From: Plecoglossus altivelis
Lineage: Eukaryota > Chordata > Actinopteri > Osmeriformes > Plecoglossidae
Direction: 5' to 3'
DNA length: 64,000 bases
Assembly (NCBI GenBank): GCA_036571765.1
Contig: BROE01000025.1
Span: 6,368,918 to 6,432,917, forward strand
Shown here: positions 37,076 to 48,900 of the stretch, one piece after another
Position numbering within the stretch: position 1 is the first letter of the stretch
Layout: every line of letters starts with the position of its first letter
Notes under the pieces: model-generated
Seen by the model: only the letters and a program-made list of their open reading frames with translations
The model's database searches: none
What the model was told of the DNA's origin: nothing
Program-made: the position numbers and the translations under genes

Positions 37076-40000
37076 AAACTACGCTTCATGCCATTGCTAT
37101 TCAGGATTTTGACTCTCTACCCTGAGAAAGCTACATGGTTGCAGCGAGACTGGCTAGATAACCCAGTACAGCTGTCCTCTGAACTTAAAAACACATTTCA
37201 CAATGGATAGTCACACTGTACCCTGCCACTTAAAGTTCAGGGTTATGCTGGTATGTTGTACGGAACAATCAGAAGGGCTTCCAAAGCTGTTCTTCATGGG
37301 CTCCAGACCCGTATTTAATGAGACTCACTTGTGCATGTCACTGGAAAAAAATTCAGGGAAAGATGGTGATTAGGTGAAGCTTTCGTCAGGTGCCACGTGT
37401 CTAGGTTCCACGGTTCCAGACCGGAACAGCAAACACAGACAGGAACCGCGGTGACGTACCGGCAGATACTAACCAAACAAAATGAGGTCACAAAGAGACG
37501 ATGACATAAGCTCATTTGTCTTGATTTATCATCAGGAAACGACGAATAGCCTCTTGAAACACAGTCTGTTTGTGTCATTATGAAATGACATTAAGAGAGG
37601 AACTGTAACGAATGGTTCCTCTTCCATTCAGCTCATACAGCACTGCCATACACTCGCCAAATACTTAACAAGTTACTCCTTATGTTAACCAGTGACCCCA
37701 GCATGTCAGTTTGTCTAACATGCTCATACAACATGTTTATGTGACAGCTACGATTTTATGGCAGCGTCAATAAATGCCTGCTCTGTTTTTTGCATGGTCG
37801 ACAAGCGTCTACTATTCGCGAACGCATAAATTCTTAATTGGCTTAAACGAGGGAGAAACGGAATCGTTCCCAAGCCAGATCTGGGTGAGCCTAGCCAGGG
37901 GGAGTCCCCTAGCCAGGTGTGACAGGGGGAGTGCGTGAGCACAGCGCCGTTTCCCCTCACGCTTCGCCCGCGCGACCAAGGAGAACAAGGCGGGTTCTGT
38001 TGCCATGTGTTTGGGTTCAGGTCTGCTGGGTTTAAGGCCTGACGTCCTGGGTACAGCCGCTCTGCTCCCCCTCTACCCCCCTTACCCTCCCATGCCTTGT
38101 TAAGGCTCATCCCTCCCTCATGTCACCTGTAGTTATGGAACTGCACTGTGGCGAGGCACCTACTGGACAATAGTACATACTGTGTATGGTCGTAGTTATG
38201 TATGTGCTTAGTACTATGCTCTGCATAATGATCTATGCTCTGCATAGCATACTTCAGTGTATAGTGTAGTATGATATTACGCCATTCAGGTCACATGGTT
38301 AGGATCTCGGGTCAGGAGTTGATGGTCTCTGTATAAGCAGAGCATCTGTATTTGTGTGTCCCTGTCAGAGAGTCGACTTTTGTCTGTGGTTACATAACCC
38401 CCCCCCCTCTCTCTCTCTCTCCCCTAGTGTGTCCAGATGTCAGTGACACACTAGTGACTGATGAGACTGTCATCCACCATGAGACGCCCAGCCACTCTGG
38501 ATGTTTGAGGAGTGTGTGGACCTCCTTGATCTGGAGGGATTGCTGATGTCATACGGACCCTCAGGACTGTGAGCACAGTCAGGTCAGGGTCAGGTCACTG
38601 TCAGGTAGGTGGAGTGGGGCCACCTTGATCTCACTTTGAAAGCTACCGCTGTTTGGCTCGGACCATTAGAGCTCATGCAAACTGTCTGTGCTTCACTGGT
38701 CACCTTGCTGTTTGGTAGCTGTGTGGTTGGTAGGCTTTGGTCATCTCGATGAGGAAAACAGATGAACATTAGTCTCCCTTGGAGGAAGTAATTCTTGACC
38801 TTGTAGCGTGGTCTCTTAATGACATTCTCACATTGTAGGGTTAGGCTCTGTTCATGAGGAGAGGTCTGCAGAACATCCTGGAAACACATGCTCACTTCTC
38901 CACAGGCATTTTCCATCAACAAAATCTGTGATTCAGCTCAGAAGGAGAACACGGCGGAGCAATTCCAAATGATTCTCTCTGAAGATTGAATGTTCTCTCG
39001 TCCGATGATGCATTCTATTGTCATTTCTACTGCATCTGATCCCGGTCCAAACGTTCGCATCGCCGCTTTTGATGGAGTCGTTTCCACTTCCTGTCCACGC
39101 CCCACCTCGCCCCTCCGAGTTCCCTCTCATCCCAGAATGACTAAAACCCCCGCTATGCAGCTCCCAGCGAGCTGGGACCAGACTGTGGGGGGAGGGAGGG
39201 GAGGAGGTGGGACAGGCTGGTGTCTGTGGTGTGACAGATCTGCTGACTGTTAGATATCTTGGTTCTGTGGGTCTGTGAGGAACTTTCTGCTGTTGATGTT
39301 TCCCATGTTCTGGACCTTCATTGCAATGATCAGAGACCAGGGTAGAGACCAGGAGATAGACCAGTGAAAACCACAGAGAGGGATTTTCTCAATGTGGTGA
39401 AGACGGTCTTCCCGGATTCAGAAACAAACCAGTACATTATGTCCACCACACTTGCTTTCACGTGACGATTTCTCAAGGTTTTTATTTGGAGTTACAAACC
39501 TTGTCCTCCCAGCAGGGCTGTGTTAGCCTTGGCTTCGCTTGCAATAAAGGAAGCACCCCTCCCCCAGTCTCTTTTTTTTGGTACATTCTGAGGAGAATCT
39601 GAGCTGTCCTCTTCAGTGCTTTGTTTCTGCTCAGGCAATGGACCAATTGTATGTATCCTGAATGAAGCTAAAGCAAATAGATTCGGAAATTTACAGTTTC
39701 ACATTTCAGTTTTCAGCAACAGGCTGAAGTGTTTAATTTCCTCCAAGTGGCTGAGTTCCGAGCAATAATGATTTCCTCCAAATGTCTTTTGACAGACAAA
39801 GTTGTAAAAGTCACATGTCATAGTCGAGAACTTGACTTTAGTATGAAAAATCCACGAGGAGAGCTCAAACGTTTCATTCATCGTCTACCCAGTATTCTAA
39901 TGACACATTTCACTGGGTTCCCTCTGCCAAACTGGCAGCTCGATTCACTGTGGAACAATGGGGCATCTGTTGATTGAATTCACAAATAGGTGAACTACTT

Positions 40001-41350
40001 CATAACTTAAGCTGGAGCTCAGAAGCCAGCCACCATGCCTGCTTTTCCATGCAGGATGTCCTTAAACCTCCGGAGATATTTAAGCTGCATTTACCAAATC
40101 ATCCACTCAAAAGCGTTGCTGTGAAGCACATGTCCAGTGCGATCCTTGAGTTAAACACATGGTCAGAACCCACAAGAACTGCGAAAAGAGCAAAGCTTTA
40201 TAAAAGTTGAATAGTTTAACAAGGTCCCACAATACTCGGCTATTATTTTTCATGACGTTTTGTGGTTTTGTCAAGCATTAAAATACAAATATGCATCCAG
40301 TCTTCTTGTAAATTGCTCTCCACATTTCATGTGTCCCATTAATGTCTTCACCACTTGAAAGGTCCTGCTACCTAATAACCATCAGTTAGAACTTAAAAGC
40401 TTGAGAGGCCAATGTGTTGAGTTTTGACTGATATGTCATCTCTTTCCTTTGGCTTTGGCAGTGTCTCTTACAGTAAGAGTCAGAGCTCCAGACAGACTGA
40501 TTGTCCCTCGACTGAGTGTTGTTCCAGCAACCGACTGTCTGTCTGTCTGTCTGTTCTCTCTCTCTGTCTCAACCAACATCCCCCCACCCCAATCTCTCAC
40601 TCTCGGAACCATAAAAATCTTTGCTCCAGGCACCCTGGTTCATTTCCATGTGGCAGAAGTCTGTTTGTCTCACTAGCTCAAAATAGATTTGCCTAAAATA
40701 CTATATCGTTCCTCACAAGCACTTGTATTCACCGTAACAGGAGTCCAACAGTGTTTTCTGTGTACGCTAACACAGTATGTTACTGTGAACTATTGGTGGT
40801 GGTTCCTAGAAAATGTGTTTCACCTTTTGTGCTCTCACATGTAAGGGCCTCCTGAGCTATTAAACCTGTTTCTAAACAGCCAACCCCAAATGAACACCTG
40901 TCTGCGAATACCTGGTGTTATTCACCACGGAGACCTGTGTCACAGAGCAGCTTCTCCAGCGAGACCCAAATCAGCTTCTACAAAAGGACGCCTTCTGCCA
41001 TGACTGTAATGAGAGAGAGAAATAAGCTGACAGGCTCTTCTTCTAGAAGGCGGTGGTGTCGGAGTCACAGAAGGAACGAAGGGAAACAGAGAGGTTGTTT
41101 GTTACATTTATGGCCACGTGTGGTTGTATCTCATCCCTCTTGTCATGGTAGAGTGCACTCGACCTATTTGCGTCGTAGAAGTCAAAGCGGGGGGAGGCTA
41201 AATATAAGCACGTATTGCATTTCAAGCTGCATAAACCATGGAGTCGGTAAATGTCCGCGGCTGTGCTGGTCAGTGCAGGCAGGCAGGAGGTGCCAAGGAG
41301 AGCACACTCCAGACGTACCCTGCTGTCTGTTGCAGGGGGATGTGATGGAT

Positions 41351-41470
41351 GTCAACCCCCCACCACAACCCGCACTGGTTCAACTCTTCTGGAGGCTAGC
41401 CTCTATGGATGCCAGCCCCCCACCACTACCCGCACTGGTTCAACTCTTCTGGAGGCTAGCCTCTATGGAT
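41351..41470. repeat. 60-bp tandem duplication
   Basis: Two adjacent 60-base units differ at only a few positions. Each ends in GGAGGCTAGCCTCTATGGAT. Confidence 0.9.
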
Positions 41471-44400
41471 GGGAGCCACCAAAACGCTTTTTGTTTCGGG
41501 AAGCACAACTCCAATTCATAATTCTAGAGACTTATGAACTGTCAAATGTGTCCTAAATTCAGCCAAATATAGGAGTATTAAAAGAAGTTGATTTACTCAA
41601 ACCCTCTGCCGGTAAGTGTCAGCTTGCGGGTCTGGTATGAAATGTGCTTATAATTCTTATTGGTCTTTTCACTTTTCCTTTGGAATTCAAATTCCCTGGT
41701 ACTTTATTACTGTTTTCTGTTGGGAGTGAAGTCCTCCAGGTCTAGGTCATTCCAGGCTGTGAGACCTCTGACCAGGACAGAGAAGGCCATCCTCGCCACC
41801 TCCCACCCTCACACACGCCACTATTTCAAGGAGGTGGTTTGGGTTTCAGTCAGGGGCCCTGCGCAGTGCCTCCAAGGTTATGACCTTTCACCCTATTACA
41901 CACATTGCACTTCCGACACAAGTACATATTAGTATGTAAGCGTGTAAAATGGTCACATGAACTCTGACCGTCATTGCGTTGCGGTAAGAAAGAGGCTGAC
42001 AAAACACGTTTTACTGCCTTGTTGATAAGGATGAAAGTCAGTGATTCAACACCGAGTAAGAATGGTTTGGTCGGTGTTTTGTCTTGTTTGTAAATCAGTT
42101 CCATCAAATCAGTCAGCTGTGGAACTCCTCTCCTACCTACACAGAAACAGCTGTGGCGACCACCGACTACAAAACAAGCCTGAAAGTTTGGTTTGAGAAG
42201 ATCTATTTACAAGTGCGTGATTAGAGACAGCGACTAGCATGGCATCTGTTTCAGCGTCGGGGAGGAGAGAGGAGAGGGAGGCCAGCTCACCACTCCCCCT
42301 CTCTTCCGCATCTTCCCCCTGATAGTTAGTTTTTAGAAGACTGTAAACCATTGCACAGTTTCCCCTCTTATATGGTTGGTACCATGTGTTCAGGGTTTGT
42401 TATGTTACAGACCATGGTTGTAGTTGATGGCACCCTTGGCCCGAGCGTGAGAAAGCAGTCCTTGGTCCGGCATGTTCCCCCAGGGCAGACCTGGCAGTCA
42501 GAACCGGCGGAGGATCGACAAATACCTGTCCGGGCAGCTCGTAAATCTCAGCCCACTGATTGGTGGATGAGTGGGAGTGGAGGATTGGACTTAACAGAGA
42601 AGAAGGCTTCTAAAGTCCCTCAGGGCCTGCTGAAGTTTCGCTTGATCACCACACCTTGCTGGAAGTGTGACCACTTAAATAGAGGTGAAGGTGCCTGTTC
42701 TTGTGTCAGACTGACGTGTAGTTTTGGGGTTGTGAGTCCACGTGGTTAGGTTAGCCTCGGGTATCTGAGCACCAGCTGTAAAGAAGAAATTGGCGAGCTA
42801 GCTCGCTGATTTGAAAGACAACGGCGAAAAACTGCAGGGAAATACTTGTCTGCTTCTACCCATCAGCCCCTTCTGGTAAGAGAGAACAGAGGAGGAATGA
42901 AAAGCAAGGTGGAAGGCATCCATGTGGTTCGTGGTGCGAGGATGAAGTCAGCGTCTGAGCCACATGAAACATCTTCAATGTCTGGAGTCTTTCAGCTCTA
43001 CGATAACCACAGAGAAGAACCCCTGATGAAGACAGCTAAATTCTGGTCTCCTCTGGACCACAGATAGACACTGCTTCATGGGGGAGGTGGGGGGGTGGGG
43101 GAGTGGTTAGGGTGAAGCTCTGAGCGAGGTTTGGAACCAAGCCTCTCTCAGTGGTGGCACTATGATGTCATCGGGCCTTATGTTCTACAAGCAGGCATCC
43201 AGTGTTATGCAAGACTGTAAAAGTTAGACGTGGACTTGAAACTGAAAGAAAGCTCTGTTTTCTTTTAACAGGTTGTTGCCGTGCGTTGGACTGGATCCTG
43301 GTTGTCCCCGGCAACCCAAGGAACAAGATGTGATGTGTTTGAACATACAGAGTATCAGCTAAAAGTTCCTTCCAGCTTACTTTTAACTCTGGGGCAGGGA
43401 GGTCTAATACAAATAATAGTTTCCAATAGCTGAGATTCATCGGCTGTGTCATTTGAATTTGTACGGACATGCATCCCTAGCATATAATGGTGTGTTCACA
43501 CGTAAAGCTTTGTGATTTGTTCAGTTTTGTTTTTCTCAGCTGTCATGGTAACATACGGTGACATCACGGTCTTTTCATGACAGATCACCTGTTCAGAATA
43601 CATACGCACCTACTAACGTGTTAGCCACAGTAAAGGAGGGAATAAACATGACATCTGGAAATATACGGCATTCATAAATGTCTCTGTAGTCTAGCAAGTA
43701 TGACAAATGACTCCCTAAAAAGTAACGGTTAAACCGTTGTGAGTTTTTAAGCAGGTATTGAGCTACTTTCTGCACAGCGCTTGAAGATGCAGTTGTTCGG
43801 CAGTCTGACCACAGGTGTTGGACCAGTTGTTCCACAGGACACATCTGCTCGTCTGTCGCACGTCTTTGTGTTACTTTGTCCAAAAACGCAACCCAGGTGG
43901 CCCACCAACATAAAACACTGAAGTGTCCTTAGTTCAAATGCATATTTTAATATAACAATCGCTGTGGGTTTGATCAGCAAGGGGAGGGAATTGAACCCAA
44001 ACCCACAGTTTACAAAGTACACCATCCTATCCAAAGAGCTACCAAGACTGGAAAATGAAATTTTTTTCGCTTCATTCGTGATAACTTGGGCTTATTGATT
44101 CAGTTCACTATGGTTTGATCATGCGGTTCATTTTTTTTAATTTTATCCAATGGTATTTCTGCCACACTTAGGCAGTGGTGGCGCAAACCAGGACCATCGT
44201 GGATGTGTGGAATCCTGTCTCTTGATGCATGTTGACCATAGCGATCGGCCCTTCCATGTCTTCGACAGTCATGGACTAATAGGTTGTCGTGCTCATTAGA
44301 GTGTGGAGCTGGCAGTTGAGGCGGTGTCCCGCTGTCTGAGGCTGCGTAAAGCAGCAGGCACAAGCAGACCCGCAGGCCACCCTCAGCAGGAATCCAGCTC

Positions 44401-45549
44401 AAAACAAGTCTACTTCCACTAGCACTTCCTGTTTTATAGTGTGGAACAAGCCCCCCAGAACTGCCCTACAGAAGGTAGCATGTGTTACTGGGAATATGTC
44501 CAGATTTAAAGGAGAAGAGAGATTTAATTCAACTAATAGACGTGTTTTTCTCCGAATCGAGCGCCTATTTCCTAATGATTTCCATGTTATTCGATTCTTC
44601 GCCTCAATGAGACGAACAACACTGTTTTTGCTACCATGCAGTTTTAGAATGATTACAACCCAAACTGCACATGCAGCATTGTCCTAATAGGCTTCACATG
44701 TCTCTGGGGTTGTATAAATGACTGTTTAGCCTGGAATCAGGAAGGAAGGTAAGATCTTGTTTCAGTCATTTCAACTGAAATTACTTTTGCATTAAAGGTA
44801 TCTATTCAATCTGCGTGTTGTCCATTTAATTATCTATGTACTGTAGAACACACTGTTTAAAAAGCTGAAGGTTTAAAAAAAAAGAAGAAATAAAATCAAA
44901 TGTTGTGAATAATTGTTTCCTTTGGCAAGTTTAACTCTGATTCCTGTTGCTCAAGGTTTGACCAGTTAGGAGGATTTCTTACCCAGTTGATAAGCGCCAA
45001 CAGGAGATGAATCCATTTCATGTAAATGTCTTTTACTCAAAGACTCAAGTACATTCAGAATAGCACCTAACAGCTTTTACACAATGAAAATGACTTAAAA
45101 AATAAGAATAGAAAATACATAGAGATCACTTATTTCAACGTGTTACATCTTTCAACAATATAAATATATGTTCGCTGTTTTCACACTATGGGGCCATAAT
45201 AGGCTAGTTCATTGTTGATACATCAACCAAACCTATTAAGATTAATATTCTTTTTAAGAATATTTCTTTTTACAAAACTTTACAAATACGGTGGCCTCCC
45301 ACAATTTAAGGTTTGTTTCAAATCACAGATAAGGGCCCATAATATTTTGTAAAATAAAAAAAAGTTATTGCATGTTGTTAAAGGCAGTGTTTTTACACCC
45401 ACTTTGCACCGCACCTCCATGCAGAGGAGGCGTCCTGGTAGAGGGGAGGCAGAGGAGGGGGACCCCAGGGGTGGATGGGGTCACCAGGGAGGGGGAACCA
45501 GTAACCTGTAAGGGGTCTGATCAGTTTATGTCCCTCCTAGCAGGGGGTC

Positions 45550-45928
45550 TCAATAGGGGTATCTAGAGATGGAGATGTATATGATGAAGATGCTCTGGTA
45601 GGTGATGCGACCTTGGCCTGATAGGGTAGTGGCCTGCACCCTGAGCCGCACCAGGCCAGACCTGTCCAGAGGCTGCAGCGTGAAGAGGATGCCTCTCCCT
45701 GCCTCGTCCCTGATGCCAAACTGCTGCCCGCCCGCCCCCACCTCCCAGCTCTGCTCCAGGAGGGCGAACGTCGTCCTCTCCTGCAGCACCCCGGTCTCGG
45801 AGAAGGCCGACAGCCTCACCACGTTGTGATTGGCTGGGATGCTGAGGGGGAGGGTCAACAGCTTGTACTGGAGGAGGAGGGGCGGGGCTCCGGAGGCGCA
45901 ATCCAGAGAGCAGGGTCTGTAGCACGTC
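45550..45928 (-). CDS. hmcn2: hmcn2 last exon: fibulin-type C-terminal domain
   Basis: A 379-base exon begins in phase 2 after CTCCCAG, encodes TCYRPCSLDC, LQYKLLTLPLSIPANHNVVR and ILFTLQPLDRSGLVRLRVQA, and ends IIYISISRYPY before TGA at 45550..45552. The RYPY ending parallels the AYPY end of HMCN1. The open frame extends upstream into a low-complexity intron, which is not coding. Confidence 0.95.
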
Positions 45929-48900
45929 CTGGGAGAGGAGAATAAATAGAGAGGGCAAGGGAGAGACGGGGAGAGAGAGAGAGGCGAGGGAGTCAGAAAG
46001 AGGGTAGAGAGGATAGACGGAGACAGAGCAAGAGAACGGGACAGGGAGGTGGAAAGTGAGACAGAAAGGCGATTACTCTGTGTTAAGTGATGGTCCATGA
46101 CAGAGCAGTTGCGAGTTCATATTTGGACCACAGATTGTGGAGCCACCAGACCGCTTACCCTGGGCTGCCCCCTCTCTGATAGGAAGCTGGGCAGGGCGTG
46201 TCCAGGCACTGATACCCCCCTAGCGTGTTGAAGCACATCTGGCTGGCCCCACACTGGACCCCCTGGACGGCACACTCGTCTATGTCTGGAAGCAACAGGA
46301 GACAGAGAATCCCAGTCTGTTCTCAGAACCATAAACATGTTCTCTGTCTGCTGGCCTGATGATGTCATAACAAGAGGCCTTACCGGTGCAGCTGCGTCTG
46401 TTGGGAGCAAGCCGGTAACCATGGGGACAGAGGCACAGGAAGCTTCCGACGGTGTTCTTACACTCGTGTTGGCATGGCTTCCTCAGCGCACACTCGTCCA
46501 CGTCTAGACTCACACCCAGGACCGGCGACACCCATCAGTAACATCAAGATCAAACATCACATCAATCTATACATACTATTATTATGTATTGTTGTCATCA
46601 CTAATATATGAGCAGATTTGACATTGATGCAGGTGTAATGACGATGATTTTCTTCATAAAATCGTGGCAGAGGGGTATTTATAAATGATATGTTGTGTCA
46701 TGTACTTGACCTGCAGACGTTACTGTAATGCCTTCAGTTGAATTTTAGTTTTACTGTTGTTGTATAATTTTATTCTTGAACTTATGGTGGTCTTTTATAA
46801 TTGTGTCATATCCATTGTACTGTCCTGTCTGCAACATATCTCTGTTTTTAAGCTCTTGGGTGCAGAACAGACACCCTTCAGGGCCATATATGTTTTCATT
46901 GGTTCAAAGAGGCTCCACCCACCCACACAAGTCCCGTCTTTATTGCTGTAGCCCACGGGACAGCTCTGCCTGGTGATGCGTGACACGGCGTGGTGTCGTG
47001 ACAGGATAGGCCTGCCCAGAGACGACACCAGCTGGGGGCGGATGCCGGCTCTGACCCGGGTGCCGTTGGTGAAGCTGCGGCCTCTCTCCAGGCCGGCGCA
47101 GGAGCGCCCGTCCCCCAGCAGCACCGTGCCCGGGGGGCAGAGACACCGGAAGCTTCCGGGGACGTTGCGACACTGGTGGGCACAGGGGTTGGGCGTCTGC
47201 TGGCACTCGTCGATGTCTGGGAGACGGACGGGAAGACGAGAGGAATGTTTACGGTGACGTCTGCGATGTGTCGCTGTGTCACTGTAGGATGGACTCACCT
47301 CTGACCTCGGAATGACCTCGGAAATCCCTGCACTGTCTCGGATCACTGCTGTGACGCGAGTTGCATTGTAATGTATGAGGTTTCTGATATTCTCAAATAC
47401 AGGCTTTTTCTTGGCTTTTAACACTGAAATCCTTCACATTTTTTATTATTATTTGCTACCATATCCAGTGTTTTTATGTTGTACTGGATACAAATGTGCG
47501 TATGGTGTCTAATTATTTATCAGCAGCTTCGTCATTTGAACTTCATGCAAGTCATGTGACAGGAAGTGAAGGTGAGAAGGTGTGACGGGAGGTGTGTCGT
47601 ACCCTGGCAGGGAAGCCCCACCCCCTGGGTCCGGTAACCACGGGGACACACGCACAGGTATCCCCCCACAGTGTTCTGACAGGTCTGGCTGTAGCGACAC
47701 ATGTGGCTACCATCCTGGCATTCGTCCACATCTAGATACACACACCACACACAGAACACACAGAGAACACACACACACCACACACAGAACACACAGAGAA
47801 CACACACACCACACACAGAACACACAGGGAACACACACACACACCACACACAGAACACACAGAGAACATACACACACACGTACACAGAACACACAGAGAA
47901 CACACACACACACATGTACACAGAACACACAGGGAACACACACACACACATGCACACAGAACACACAGGGAACGCACACACACATGTACACAGAACACAC
48001 AGGGAACGCATACACACATGCACACAGCACACACAGGGAACGCACACACACATGCACATGTACACAGAACACACAGGGAACACACACACACACAGAACAC
48101 ACAGGGAACGCACACACACATGCACACAGAACAAATACAGACATATAGACAGAACAAACACACACACACAAAGAAACCACAGAACACCCGCAGAAAGCAA
48201 ACAGTCAGAACACAACCCACACAGGTCAGAGGTAGGTCTCTGGGCTGGGATTCGGACCGCAGAGCAGGACCAGGTGGTGCCGTCTCACCCATGCAGGCCC
48301 CGCTCTCCGCTGCGGTCATGCCGCTGGGGCAGCTGTCGAAGCACTGGTACCCTCCCTCGGTGTTGCGGCACTGCTGGTGGGCGGGGCACACGTTCCTGCT
48401 GCACTCGTTAACATCTGGAGACAAACAGGAAGAAGAGTTGGACCTCAGACAGGCTCCAGGGGACTGGCCCTTAGACAGGCTCCAGGGGACTGGACATCAG
48501 ACAGGCTCCAGGGGACTGGCCCTTAGACAGGCTCCAGGGGACAGGACCTCAGACAGGTTCCAGGGGACAGGACCTCAGACAGGTTCCAGGAGGTTGCTCA
48601 CCAGGAGGGTGGCAGGAGAGAGGCAGACAGACCGACAGAGGCGGAGAGACAGAGAGGCAGACAGACTGACAGAGGCAGAGAGACAGAGAGGCAGACAGAC
48701 TGACAGAGGCGGAGAGACTGAGAGAAGCCAACGAACCAACAGAGGCAGGAGAGGCAGAGAGACTGAGAGAGGCAGACAGACTGAGAGAGGCAGAGAGACC
48801 GACAGAAGCAGAGAGACTGACAGAGGCGTAGAGACCGACAGAGGCAGAGAGATGCAGAGAGACTGACCCAGACAGCGGTGTCCAGACAGCTGGTATCCAG

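Larger units (their letters stand above)
36001..45549. other. Intergenic DNA plus hmcn2 3' flank, no other gene supported
   Basis: I found no exon-like frames with matching splice signals here. It holds a GT microsatellite (37023..37072) and a 60-base tandem duplication (41351..41470). The right-hand part (perhaps 44800..45549) should include the hmcn2 3' UTR, but no clear minus-strand AATAAA close to the stop codon is visible. An ATTAAA reads on the minus strand at about 44824..44829. Confidence 0.5.

Noticed and set aside
38428..38546. Possible exon after a strong CT-rich acceptor (reads VCPDVSDTLVTDET)
   Set aside because: The acceptor is part of a simple CT repeat, no donor or partner exon fits, and the peptide resembles nothing I recognise.
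42351..42749. 132-codon plus frame near the middle of the window
   Set aside because: No domain, no convincing start context and no neighbouring exons. The length is within chance expectation for this GC content.
47582..48424. Long open frames on both strands (188 to 236 codons)
   Set aside because: They are translations of the CA/GT minisatellite between two hmcn2 exons. Only the flanking EGF exons are real.
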